The notes under the pieces were generated by a model, which worked only from the letters and a program-made list of their open reading frames with translations, searched no databases and had not been told where the DNA came from. DNA of 64,000 nt from Pseudomonas peradeniyensis (lineage in GTDB: Bacteria; Pseudomonadota; Gammaproteobacteria; Pseudomonadales; Pseudomonadaceae), in the NCBI RefSeq assembly GCF_014268935.2, contig NZ_JABWRJ020000002.1, positions 434,001 to 498,000 of the forward strand, read 5' to 3'. Position 1 is the stretch's first letter, and each line of letters starts with the position of its first letter. Positions 16,948-25,298 of the stretch are shown here, in pieces. A program made the translations under genes and the position numbers.

Positions 16948-17676
16948 TCAGGCCTTGGGCAGGTGGAGCGCCTCCAGCAGCCGCCTCGCATCCTGGAATT
17001 CCCGATCCACTTCCGGCAGTACTGGCCGTTTGAGTACCAGCACCGGCACCCTGCGTGCCCGTGCCACTTCCAGCTTTGGCTCGGTAGCCGTGCTGCCGCT
17101 GTTCTTGCTCACCAGTACGTCGATCCGTCGACGTTCGAACAGGGCACGTTCATCGTCGATGAGGAAGGGCCCGCGCGCACCGATCACCTCGCAGCGTTCA
17201 TTGCCAGGGCACGCCTCGAGGGCGCGCAGGGTCCAGAACTGGTGTGGTGGGATTTCGTCCAGATGTTGCAGGGGTTCACGGCCAAGGGTGAACAAGGGGC
17301 GCTGGAACGGAGTCAGCGCCTCGATCAGCCCGGCCCAGTCCTCGACTTCGCGCCAGTCATCACCGGGCTGCGCCTGCCACGCCGGGCGGCGCAGCGCCCA
17401 GCAGGGAATACCGGCGCTGCGTGCGGCGAGGGTGGCGTTACGGCTGATCTGCGCGGCATAGGGATGGGTGGCGTCGATCAGCAGGTCGATGCCTGCTTCG
17501 CGCAGGTAATCGGCCAGGCCTTCGGCGCCGCCGTAGCCGCCGACCCGCACCTGGCAGGCCAGGTCCTGGGGCACACGGCCGATGCCGGCGAGGCTGTAGA
17601 CATGCTGCGGACCAAGCTGGCGAGCGATGGCCAGGGCTTCGGTGACGCCGCCGAGCAGCAGGATGCGGCCATTCAT
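16948..17676 (-). CDS. cobK: Precorrin-6A reductase CobK/CbiJ
   Basis: A 242-residue enzyme. The N-terminus ([20 protein letters not shown]) is a Rossmann-type nucleotide loop, and [18 protein letters not shown] (about 85-102) is the family signature. It reduces the corrin macrocycle with NADPH during B12 synthesis. The start at 17676 overlaps the cbiD stop by 4 nt. The longer open frame upstream is a cbiD shadow. Confidence 0.93.
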   Translation of the reverse strand: MNGRILLLGGVTEALAIARQLGPQHVYSLAGIGRVPQDLACQVRVGGYGGAEGLADYLREAGIDLLIDATHPYAAQISRNATLAARSAGIPCWALRRPAWQAQPGDDWREVEDWAGLIEALTPFQRPLFTLGREPLQHLDEIPPHQFWTLRALEACPGNERCEVIGARGPFLIDDERALFERRRIDVLVSKNSGSTATEPKLEVARARRVPVLVLKRPVLPEVDREFQDARRLLEALHLPKA

Positions 17677-18767
17677 GCCACACCAGCCTTGCCGACGATG
17701 CCGCCCTGGCGGTCGATGGCGAACACTTCCACCTGCACCTGGGCCGGCACCACGCTGCGGGCGAAGGTCAAGGCATGGCGGCACACCTCATCGCCCAGGG
17801 CGATGCCGGCGGCATGCGCGAGGGCGAGGGCCTGCTGGCTGGTGTTGGCGGCGATGATCGCCTGTTGCAGCGCCGTGTCCGCGCCAATGGCCGCCGCCCA
17901 GCCCGCCAGCTGCGGCAGGTCGATGCTCGAATGGCGGCTGTGCAGGTCCATGTTTCCGGCGGCCAGCTTGCTGATCTTGCCGAAGCCGCCGCATAGTGTG
18001 AGGCGCGGCACCGGTACCTTGCGCAGGTGCTTGAGCACGGCGCCGACAAAGTCGCCCATCTCGATCAGGGCGATCTCCGGCAGGTTGTAGACCCGGCGCA
18101 TGGTGTCTTCGCTGGCGTTGCCGGTGCAGGCGGCGATATGGGTGTAGCCGTTGGTGTGGGCGACGTCGATGCCCTGGTGGATCGAGGCGATGTAGGCCGA
18201 GCAGGAGAACGGCCGGACGATGCCGCTGGTGCCCAGGATCGACAGCCCGCCGAGGATGCCCAGACGTGGGTTCATGGTCTTGAGGGCCAGCTGTTCGCCG
18301 CCTTGCACGTTGACCGTCACTTCGAAACCGCCGTGGTAGCCGCAATCGCCCGCCAGTTGCAGCAGATGGTCGCTGATCATCTTGCGCGGTACCGGGTTGA
18401 TGGCCGGTTCACCGACTGCCAGCACCAGCCCCGGGCGAGTCACGGTACCCACGCCCACGCCCGCGATGAAGCGTACGCCGGGCTCGGCGCGCAGGCGCAC
18501 CTGGCTGTAGAGCAGGGCGCCGTGGGTGACATCGGGATCGTCGCCGGCATCCTTCAAGGTGCCGGCCTCGGCCATGTCGCCCTTGAGGTGGCAGAACTCC
18601 AGGCGCATCTGCACCACCTTGCCCTTGGGCAGGGTGATCTCCACCGCGTCGTGCTGTTGCCCGGTCAGCAGCAGGCGCGCCGCCGCCAGGCTGGTGGCGG
18701 TGGCGCAGCTGCCGGTGGTCAGGCCGCTGCGCAGTGGCGCGGCCTGTTCGCGGGTTTCTTCACGCAT
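17673..18767 (-). CDS. cbiD: Cobalt-precorrin-5B (C1)-methyltransferase CbiD
   Basis: A 364-residue protein with the CbiD signature near its start ([20 protein letters not shown]). Other family strings are [36 protein letters not shown] and [11 protein letters not shown]. CbiD methylates C1 in the anaerobic cobalamin route. Here it stands in the place of CobF and lies between cobK and cobL, overlapping cobL by 8 nt. The combination with CobG makes this a mixed pathway. Confidence 0.94.
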   Translation of the reverse strand: MREETREQAAPLRSGLTTGSCATATSLAAARLLLTGQQHDAVEITLPKGKVVQMRLEFCHLKGDMAEAGTLKDAGDDPDVTHGALLYSQVRLRAEPGVRFIAGVGVGTVTRPGLVLAVGEPAINPVPRKMISDHLLQLAGDCGYHGGFEVTVNVQGGEQLALKTMNPRLGILGGLSILGTSGIVRPFSCSAYIASIHQGIDVAHTNGYTHIAACTGNASEDTMRRVYNLPEIALIEMGDFVGAVLKHLRKVPVPRLTLCGGFGKISKLAAGNMDLHSRHSSIDLPQLAGWAAAIGADTALQQAIIAANTSQQALALAHAAGIALGDEVCRHALTFARSVVPAQVQVEVFAIDRQGGIVGKAGVA

Positions 18768-19971
18768 CGAGGGGTTTCACCACGTCGAGCAAGGTGATTG
18801 GCAGGGCCTGGCGCCAGGTGTCGAAACTGCCCAGTGGTTGAGTGTGGGCTATGTGGATGCGGGTCAGCTCGCCGCCGTGCTGCTCGCGGAACTGCGCCAG
18901 GGCGACCTCGCTTTGCAGCGTGACCGCATTGGCAACAAGGCGTCCGCCCGGCAACAGGCGCTCCCAGCACAGGTCGAACACGCCTTCGCGGGTGACGCCA
19001 CCGCCAATGAAGATCGCATCCGGACGTTCCAGCCCGGCCAAGGCTTCGGGTGCCTTGCCGCGAATCAGTTGCAGGCCGGGCACGCCGAGGGTGTCGCGGT
19101 TGTGTTCGATGAAGCCCTGGCGGCCTTCGTCAGCCTCGATCGCAAGCGTGCGGCAGCTGGGGTGGGCGCGCATCCATTCGATGCCGATGGAACCGCAACC
19201 GGCGCCTACGTCCCACAGCAGCTCGCCGGGTTGTGGTGCCAGGCGGGCCAGGGTGATCGCTCGCACGTCGCGCTTGGTCAGCTGGCCGTCGTGACGGAAG
19301 GCGCTGTCGGGCAGGCCGGCCACGCGAGGCAGGCGTGGGGTGTCGGGCGAGGCCTGGCATTCGATGGCGACCAGGTTGAGCGTGGCGATGTCGGTGTGTG
19401 GCCAGTCGTCGGCGGTGCCGCTCAGCGTTCGCTCCTGCGGGCCACCGAGGTGTTCGAACACCTGCAGACGGCTGGGGCCGAAGCCACGTTCGCACAGCTG
19501 CGCGGCAATGGCCGCCGGGCTGCTTTCGTCGTTGCTCAGCACCAGCAGGCGCATGCCGCTGTGCAGATGGGCATTGAGCGCGGCCAGCGGACGGGCAACC
19601 ACCGAGACTACCTGCACATCCTGCAACGGCCAGCCCAGGCGGGCGGCGGCCAGGGCGCAGGAGGAGGGCATCGACAGCACCTGCAGTTCCTCGGCGGGCA
19701 GCTGGCGCGCCAGGCTGGCGCCGACGCCGTAGAACATCGGGTCGCCGCTGGCCAGCACGCATACCGGCTCGCCGCGCAGGGCCATGACCGGGGCCAGGGA
19801 GAAGGGGCTGGGCCAGTGCAACTGCTCGGCGGTCACGCAGCGGGGCAGCAGCGCCAGCTGGCGTGGGGCCCCGATGATTCGCGTGGCCGATAGCAGGGCA
19901 CGCCGGGCCTGCTTGCCCAGGCCACTGAAGCCGTCTTCGCCGATGCCTATTACTGTCAGCCAGGGGGCCAT
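18760..19971 (-). CDS. cobL: Precorrin-6Y C5,15-methyltransferase (decarboxylating) CobL
   Basis: A 403-residue two-domain protein, the CbiE-CbiT fusion. The N-terminal tetrapyrrole methylase runs from [20 protein letters not shown], with [17 protein letters not shown] near residue 80. The C-terminal class I SAM methyltransferase (CbiT) begins near residue 205 and shows [18 protein letters not shown] and [17 protein letters not shown]. It methylates C5 and C15 and removes the acetate carboxyl at C12. Start chosen at the ATG ending at 19971; the frame opens nine codons earlier. First gene of the minus-strand cob unit. Confidence 0.94.
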   Translation of the reverse strand: MAPWLTVIGIGEDGFSGLGKQARRALLSATRIIGAPRQLALLPRCVTAEQLHWPSPFSLAPVMALRGEPVCVLASGDPMFYGVGASLARQLPAEELQVLSMPSSCALAAARLGWPLQDVQVVSVVARPLAALNAHLHSGMRLLVLSNDESSPAAIAAQLCERGFGPSRLQVFEHLGGPQERTLSGTADDWPHTDIATLNLVAIECQASPDTPRLPRVAGLPDSAFRHDGQLTKRDVRAITLARLAPQPGELLWDVGAGCGSIGIEWMRAHPSCRTLAIEADEGRQGFIEHNRDTLGVPGLQLIRGKAPEALAGLERPDAIFIGGGVTREGVFDLCWERLLPGGRLVANAVTLQSEVALAQFREQHGGELTRIHIAHTQPLGSFDTWRQALPITLLDVVKPLDA

Positions 19972-19992
19972 CTGTTCCTCGTAGCAATCATT

Positions 19993-20050
19993 GATCACGG
20001 GGCAAACCCGCTCCCACGAGGTGGCGTGGGAGCGGGTTTGCCCCGCGATT
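19993..20050. repeat. REP inverted pair in the divergent cob promoter region
   Basis: 21-nt perfect arms at 19998-20018 and 20025-20045 with only 6 nt between them, so this can form one tight hairpin. It sits between the divergent cobL and cobG genes, within the 167-nt region that must hold both promoters. Confidence 0.9.
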
Positions 20051-20153
20051 CGTCTAAGCGTTCGACCACCGGTTTTTCATGCCGCCGGACAAAGCAGGCA
20101 TAATACCGCGCCTTCTACACTGAAGCGCACTTTCACGATTGCCGGATGCCCCC

Positions 20154-21464
20154 TTGACGCAGCCCCCGTCCCCCGAAGTTTCGCCCCGTCCCTCGGCCTG
20201 TCCGGGGTTGTGGCGCATCGTCGCCGCGCGCGACGGTGGCATTTGCCGGATCAAGCTGCCCGGCGGCTTGCTGCTGGCCGATCAGGCCGATGCCGTGGCG
20301 GACGCCGCCGAGCGCTTCGCCGGCGGGGTGATCGAGGCGACCAATCGGGCCAATCTGCAGATCCGTGGCATTGGCCAGGATCACAGCGGGCTGGTCGAGC
20401 ATCTGCTGGCCGCCGGGCTCGGCCCGCGTGACGCGGCGGGCGATGATGTGCGCAACCTCATGCTCAGCCCACTGGCCGGGCTCGATCCGACCATGCTGTT
20501 CGACACCCGGCCATTGGCCGGGCAGATCCTCGATCTGCTGGAAAGCACACCCCGGTTCCACAAGCTGTCGGCCAAATTCGCCGTGCAGCTCGATGGCGGC
20601 GAAGCGCTGGCGATGCTCGACCACGCCCATGATCTGTGGCTGTCCGCGATGCAACGCGAAGGGCACATCTGGTTGCGGTTTGGCCTCGCGAGCAGCCTGT
20701 CGAATGGCCAGGCGCTGGGTGCGGTACCGATGGAGCAGGGGCCGGCGTTGGTGCGCGCGGTGCTGGAGCGCTTCCTCGACCTGGCGACACCCGAGCAGTC
20801 GCGCATGCGTCAATTGCTGCAGGTGTGCCCGGTTGAGCACTTCCTGGAAGGGCTGGCGATTCAGATCGATGCCACGTCGATGGCCTGGCAGCGCCCGGCG
20901 ACGACAAGCCCCTGGTTGGGCGTGCTGCCCCAGCGCCAGGGCGTGGCCCTGGGCGTCGCACCGCCCCTCGGGCGCCTGACGGCCGCAATGCTTCGCAGTG
21001 CCGCGCGCATCGCCCGGCAATGGGGCGATGGCAGCTTGCGCCTGACGCCTTGGCAGAGCCTGGTGCTGACCTCCCTCGAACCGACCGAGCTGGAAAACGC
21101 ACGCGCGCAGCTGGCGGCATCCGGCATGCTCTGCCACAACGAACATCCACTGGCGCGGGTCGTTGCCTGCACCGGCTCCAGCGGTTGCGCCAAGGCCCAG
21201 GCCGACACCAAGGCCGACGCCATTGTCCTGGCCGCGCTGCTGCACCACGGTGCCCCGGGCAGCGTGCACCTGACAGCCTGCCCACGTTCCTGCGCCATGG
21301 CCCATGCCGCCCCGGCCACCCTGTTGGCCCGCGCCCCGGGCCGTTATGACCTTTATTTGCGCGACGCGCGCCTGCCGGGTTTCGGCAGGCTGCGCGCAGC
21401 CGACCTCACCCCAGAAGAAGCAGGCGCCATGCTCGACCTGCCGACGGAGCACCTTGATGATTGA
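20154..21464 (+). CDS. cobG: Precorrin-3B synthase CobG
   Basis: A protein of about 436 residues in the sulfite/nitrite reductase-like family. It starts at TTG 20154 (giving MTQPPSPEVS) or TTG 20139; there is no ATG in frame. Ligands for a 4Fe-4S cluster are seen late in the protein: CTGSSGCAKA and CPRSCAMAH. N-terminal ferredoxin-like segments include GGICRIKLPGGLLLADQ and RANLQIRGIGQDH. CobG hydroxylates C20 and forms the gamma-lactone, using oxygen. It overlaps cobH by 8 nt and begins the plus-strand cob unit. Confidence 0.92.
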   Translation: MTQPPSPEVSPRPSACPGLWRIVAARDGGICRIKLPGGLLLADQADAVADAAERFAGGVIEATNRANLQIRGIGQDHSGLVEHLLAAGLGPRDAAGDDVRNLMLSPLAGLDPTMLFDTRPLAGQILDLLESTPRFHKLSAKFAVQLDGGEALAMLDHAHDLWLSAMQREGHIWLRFGLASSLSNGQALGAVPMEQGPALVRAVLERFLDLATPEQSRMRQLLQVCPVEHFLEGLAIQIDATSMAWQRPATTSPWLGVLPQRQGVALGVAPPLGRLTAAMLRSAARIARQWGDGSLRLTPWQSLVLTSLEPTELENARAQLAASGMLCHNEHPLARVVACTGSSGCAKAQADTKADAIVLAALLHHGAPGSVHLTACPRSCAMAHAAPATLLARAPGRYDLYLRDARLPGFGRLRAADLTPEEAGAMLDLPTEHLDD

Positions 21465-22083
21465 CTACATTCGCGATGGTCAGGAGATCTATCGCAATTC
21501 CTTCCGGATCATCCGCGAGGAAGCCCGGCTCGAGCGGATCCCCGCCGATCTTGAAAAGCTCGCCGTGCGCGTGATCCATGCCTGCGGCATGGTCGAGGCC
21601 ATCGATGGCCTGCAGTTCTCCGAAGGCGCCGGTAGCGCCGGCCGCGAGGCCCTGGCCAAGGGCGCGCCGATCCTCTGTGACGCGCACATGGTCGCCGAAG
21701 GCATCACCCGCGCCCGCCTGCCGGCCAACAACCCGGTGATCTGCACCCTGCGCGACCCGAGCGTGCCGGACCTGGCCAAGGCCGAGGGCAACACCCGCTC
21801 GGCGGTGGCCCTGGAACTGTGGCGCCCGCACCTGGAAGGCAGCGTGGTGGTGATCGGCAACGCGCCGACCGCATTGTTCTACCTGCTGGAGATGCTCGAT
21901 GCCGGCGCGCCGAAACCGGCGCTGATCCTCGGCTTCCCGGTCGGCTTCGTCGGCGCCGCCGAATCCAAGGCCATGCTCGCCGCCGACAGCCGTGGCGTGC
22001 CGTTCGTGATCATGCAGGGCCGCCTGGGCGGCAGCGCGATGGCCGCCGCCGCGGTGAACGCCCTGGCCACGGAGGTGGAATGA
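21457..22083 (+). CDS. cobH: Precorrin-8X methylmutase CobH/CbiC
   Basis: A 208-residue enzyme. Family strings are visible: [19 protein letters not shown] at the start, [20 protein letters not shown] near 40 (His42 of VIHACG is the probable acid/base), and [17 protein letters not shown] near 150. It moves the methyl group from C11 to C12 to give hydrogenobyrinate. The start ATG 21457 overlaps the end of cobG and the stop abuts cobI. Confidence 0.95.
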   Translation: MIDYIRDGQEIYRNSFRIIREEARLERIPADLEKLAVRVIHACGMVEAIDGLQFSEGAGSAGREALAKGAPILCDAHMVAEGITRARLPANNPVICTLRDPSVPDLAKAEGNTRSAVALELWRPHLEGSVVVIGNAPTALFYLLEMLDAGAPKPALILGFPVGFVGAAESKAMLAADSRGVPFVIMQGRLGGSAMAAAAVNALATEVE

Positions 22084-22814
22084 TGCACGCACGCGGACGA
22101 CTGCTGGGCCTGGGCGTGGGCCCGGGCGATCCCGAACTGATCACGGTCAAGGCCCTGCGCCTGCTGCGCGAGGCCCCTGTGGTGGCGTACTTCGTGGCCA
22201 AGGGCAAGCGCGGCAACGCCTTCGGTATCATCGAAGCGCACCTGCAAGCCGAACAGACCCTGCTGCCCCTGGTATATCCGGTGACCACCGAGGCGCTGCC
22301 CGCGCCGCTCTCCTACGAGCAGGTGATCAGCGACTTCTACGACGAAGCCAGCCTGCAGGTGGCCGCGCACCTGGATGCCGGCCGCGACGTGGCGGTGATC
22401 TGCGAAGGGGACCCGTTCTTCTACGGCTCCTACATGTACCTGCACGATCGCCTGGCGTCGCGCTACGAGGCGCAGGTGATTCCGGGCGTCTGCTCGATGC
22501 TTGGTGGTGCCTCGGTGCTCGGTGCGCCGCTGGTGTATCGCAACCAGACCCTCACCGTGCTCTCCGGTGTGTTGCCCCATGAAGAGCTCAAGCAGCGCCT
22601 GGCCGCTGCCGACGCGGCAGTGATCATGAAGCTGGGGCGCAACTTCCCCAAGGTGCGCCAGGTGCTCGGCGAGCTGGGCCTGGATAGCCGTGCGCTGTAC
22701 GTGGAGCGGGCAACCATGGCCAACCAGAAGATCGTCGCGCTGGACGAAGTCGACCCGCAGTCCTCGCCGTACTTCTCGCTGATCATCGTGCCGGGTGAGA
22801 AATGGCAGGGATGA
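22083..22814 (+). CDS. cobI: Precorrin-2 C20-methyltransferase CobI
   Basis: A 243-residue tetrapyrrole methylase. It shows [19 protein letters not shown] at the N-terminus and [18 protein letters not shown] near residue 102, both SAM-binding loops of the family. Two adjacent ATGs (22080 and 22083) are possible; 22083 has the better spacing to GGAGG at 22071-22075. It overlaps the start of cobJ by 13 nt. Confidence 0.95.
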   Translation: MHARGRLLGLGVGPGDPELITVKALRLLREAPVVAYFVAKGKRGNAFGIIEAHLQAEQTLLPLVYPVTTEALPAPLSYEQVISDFYDEASLQVAAHLDAGRDVAVICEGDPFFYGSYMYLHDRLASRYEAQVIPGVCSMLGGASVLGAPLVYRNQTLTVLSGVLPHEELKQRLAAADAAVIMKLGRNFPKVRQVLGELGLDSRALYVERATMANQKIVALDEVDPQSSPYFSLIIVPGEKWQG

Positions 22815-24502
22815 TCAAGGCACCGGCAATCGTCATTCTCGGCCCGGGCAGCCTGGCTACCGCGCAGCGAATCCAGCAACGTTATCCACAGGCCGTGATC
22901 CATGGCCTGCAAGGGCGTGTGGAGGGTGCCGACCGTTACTACGCAGCCTTCGGCGACACCCTGCGCGAGTTGTATCAGCAAGACACGCCGATCATCGCCC
23001 TGTGCGCGGCGGGTATCGTCATTCGCACCCTGGCGCCGCTGTTGAGCGAAAAAGGCGTCGAGCCGCCGGTGCTGGCCGTGGCCGAGGACGGCAGCGCCGT
23101 GGTGCCGCTGCTCGGTGGCCTGGGCGGGGTCAATGTCATGGCCCGAGAGATCGGTGAAGCGTTGGATGTAAGCGCGGCGATCACCACCAGTGGCGAGCTG
23201 CGCTTCGGCACCTGCCTGCTCAACCCGCCCGAGGGTTATGCTCTGGCGGACCTGGAGCAGGGCAAGCGCTTCGTCTCCGATCTGCTGGCGGGTGAAACCG
23301 TGCGTGTCGAAGGCGACGCGCCGTGGCTCGAGCACGCGCAGTTGCCGGCAGGTGACGATGCGCGGCGCACCATTCATGTGGGGAGCGCTATTCGCCCGAG
23401 CAACCGTGACGAACTGCTGATCCATGCGCGTTGCGTGGTGGTGGCAGTCACAGCCGGCAGCGCTGACCTGGTGCAACAGGTGCGCGAGGAACTGCTGCGA
23501 GCGAACATCGCCGAGCCCGCGTTGGCTTGCCTGCTGGCGAGCGAAACCGAGATGGCGGAGCCGACCCTGCACGAGGCTGCCCAGGCGCTGAATGTCGCCC
23601 TGCGCTTCGCCCCGGTCGCCGAGAGCCTGGAGCGGATGCTGGCTGATGCATTGCCGCAAGCGCTTGTAGGTTCGTCCGTGGGGCTCGCCCACGCCGTTGC
23701 CGCGGCACCGGTCGACATCGACCGAGTTGGCCGTCGCCGGGGGCGCCTGGCCGTGATCGGCCTGGGCCCTGGTGCCGCCGAGCTGATGGTACCGGCGGTC
23801 AAGGCCGAACTGGCGCGCGCCCAGGATGTGCTCGGCTACGAAACCTACGTGCGCATGGCCGGCCCCTTCCGCGACGATCAAGTGCTGCACTGCACCGACA
23901 ACCGCGAAGAGATGCAGCGCGCCCGCCATGCCTTCGAGCTGGCGGCCCAGGGGCGTTCGGTGGTGGTGGTGTCGTCGGGCGACCCGGGCGTGTTTGCCAT
24001 GGCGGCTGCGGTGCTGGAAGCATTGCACGAGTCCAGCGACCCGGCCTGGCAGCGCGTCGAGTTGGAGATCCTGCCCGGCGTCTCGGCCTCGCTGGCCACC
24101 GCCGCTCAAGCTGGGGCGCCGCTGGGGCATGATTTCTGCGTGATGTCGCTGTCGGACAACCTCAAGCCCTGGTCGATCATCGAAAAACGCCTCGACCTGG
24201 CGGCCCAGGCGGATCTGGTGCTGGCGTTCTACAACCCGATCTCCAAGGCCCGGCCTCATCAGTTGGGTGCGGCGCTGGAAGTGGTGCGCCGCCATCGCGA
24301 CGAAGAAACGCCGGTGGTGCTGGGCCGCGATATCGGCCGGCCGGGGCAGACCCTGCGGGTAGTGACCCTGGGCGAGCTGCTGCCGGAGATGGTCGACATG
24401 CGCACCATGGTGCTGGTCGGCTCCTCGACCACTTGCACCTTCGCCCGTGCCGATGGCGGCCAGTGGGTGTACACGCCGCGCTGGTACCCCACCAAGCCCT
24501 GA
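22802..24502 (+). CDS. cobJ: CbiG/CobE-CobJ fusion: precorrin-3B C17-methyltransferase
   Basis: A 566-residue protein, about twice the length of a stand-alone CobJ. Residues about 5-130 match the CbiG N-domain ([36 protein letters not shown]). Residues about 210-305 look like the CbiG C-terminal/CobE domain ([31 protein letters not shown]). From about 318 a tetrapyrrole methylase follows ([43 protein letters not shown]). CobJ methylates C17 and contracts the ring. An alternative start is ATG 22811. Last gene of the plus-strand cob unit. Confidence 0.93.
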   Translation: MAGMIKAPAIVILGPGSLATAQRIQQRYPQAVIHGLQGRVEGADRYYAAFGDTLRELYQQDTPIIALCAAGIVIRTLAPLLSEKGVEPPVLAVAEDGSAVVPLLGGLGGVNVMAREIGEALDVSAAITTSGELRFGTCLLNPPEGYALADLEQGKRFVSDLLAGETVRVEGDAPWLEHAQLPAGDDARRTIHVGSAIRPSNRDELLIHARCVVVAVTAGSADLVQQVREELLRANIAEPALACLLASETEMAEPTLHEAAQALNVALRFAPVAESLERMLADALPQALVGSSVGLAHAVAAAPVDIDRVGRRRGRLAVIGLGPGAAELMVPAVKAELARAQDVLGYETYVRMAGPFRDDQVLHCTDNREEMQRARHAFELAAQGRSVVVVSSGDPGVFAMAAAVLEALHESSDPAWQRVELEILPGVSASLATAAQAGAPLGHDFCVMSLSDNLKPWSIIEKRLDLAAQADLVLAFYNPISKARPHQLGAALEVVRRHRDEETPVVLGRDIGRPGQTLRVVTLGELLPEMVDMRTMVLVGSSTTCTFARADGGQWVYTPRWYPTKP

Positions 24503-24514
24503 GCGTAACCGGGG

Positions 24515-25111
24515 TCAGGGCAGCAGGTAGCCCTTGATCCCGGTGAAGATGATCTGCGCCGCCAGGGCGCAGACGAACAGCCCCATCAGGCGGCTGACGA
24601 TCTGCAGGCCCTGGTCGCCGAGCAGCCGCTCGATACGGTGCGAAAGGTACAGCACCAGGCCGACGGTGAAGCTGGCCAGGGCGATGCTGACGATGGCCAG
24701 CAGCTTGTCGTCCCAGTGCGGCTGGCCCACTCCCATCACCAGCAGCGCACCGATGGTGCCCGGGCCGACTGTCAGCGGAATGGTCAGCGGCACGATGGTC
24801 ACGTCTTGCTGCACGTTGTCGGTCTGCACCGCCGACTTGCCCTGGGCCATGCCCAGCGCCGAGATGAACAGCACCGAGCCCGCGCCGATGCGAAAGGCGT
24901 CGGCGGTGATGCCGAACACGCCGAAGATCACCCGCCCGAACAGATAGAGCAGCACGCTGGCCACCAGCGTGGCGATCGCCACGCGCCAGGCCAGTTGCTT
25001 GCGTTCCTTGCTGGAGTGGCCGCGGGTCAGGCCGATGAAGCACGACAGCACGAAGAACGGGCTGTAGAGCACGAGCATTTTCAGGTAGACGCTGAACAAC
25101 TCATGGAGCAT
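24515..25111 (-). CDS. MarC family integral membrane protein
   Basis: A 198-residue protein with six hydrophobic segments. Typical MarC (UPF0056) strings are PFFVLSCFIGLT near residue 20, FRIGAGSVLFISALGM near 72 and VPLTIPLTVGPGTIGALLVMG near 108. Function is unknown; the old link to multiple antibiotic resistance was not confirmed. It starts at 25111, converges on cobJ with a 12-nt gap, and is followed upstream by a REP pair. Confidence 0.9.
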   Translation of the reverse strand: MLHELFSVYLKMLVLYSPFFVLSCFIGLTRGHSSKERKQLAWRVAIATLVASVLLYLFGRVIFGVFGITADAFRIGAGSVLFISALGMAQGKSAVQTDNVQQDVTIVPLTIPLTVGPGTIGALLVMGVGQPHWDDKLLAIVSIALASFTVGLVLYLSHRIERLLGDQGLQIVSRLMGLFVCALAAQIIFTGIKGYLLP

Positions 25112-25160
25112 GGGGGCGGGTCCAGGCGGAGAAGAGTGGCATCTGTATAGCACGGAACCT

Positions 25161-25274
25161 GTAGGAGCGGCCTTGTGTCGCGATAGGGCCGCAGAGCGGC
25201 CCCAGGATCTCAGCTATAGCAGAAATGGTCGGGGGCTGCTGTGCAGCCCATTCGCGACGCAAGGCCGCTCCTAC
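25161..25274. repeat. REP inverted pair, second type
   Basis: Arms 25161-25183 and 25252-25274 are inverted copies of the GTAGGAGCGGCCTTG unit with one mismatch at the centre of the arm, separated by 68 nt. The spacer also carries a small hairpin (GGGCTGCTGTGCAGCCC, 25233-25249). Located between marC and retS. Confidence 0.88.
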
Positions 25275-25298
25275 ACCGATAGCGCTGCCCGCGGTGTT

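Noticed and set aside
19972..20153. Cobalamin riboswitch before cobG or cobL
   Set aside because: The gap is only about 180 nt and half of it is a REP pair; no B12-box-like motif is seen.
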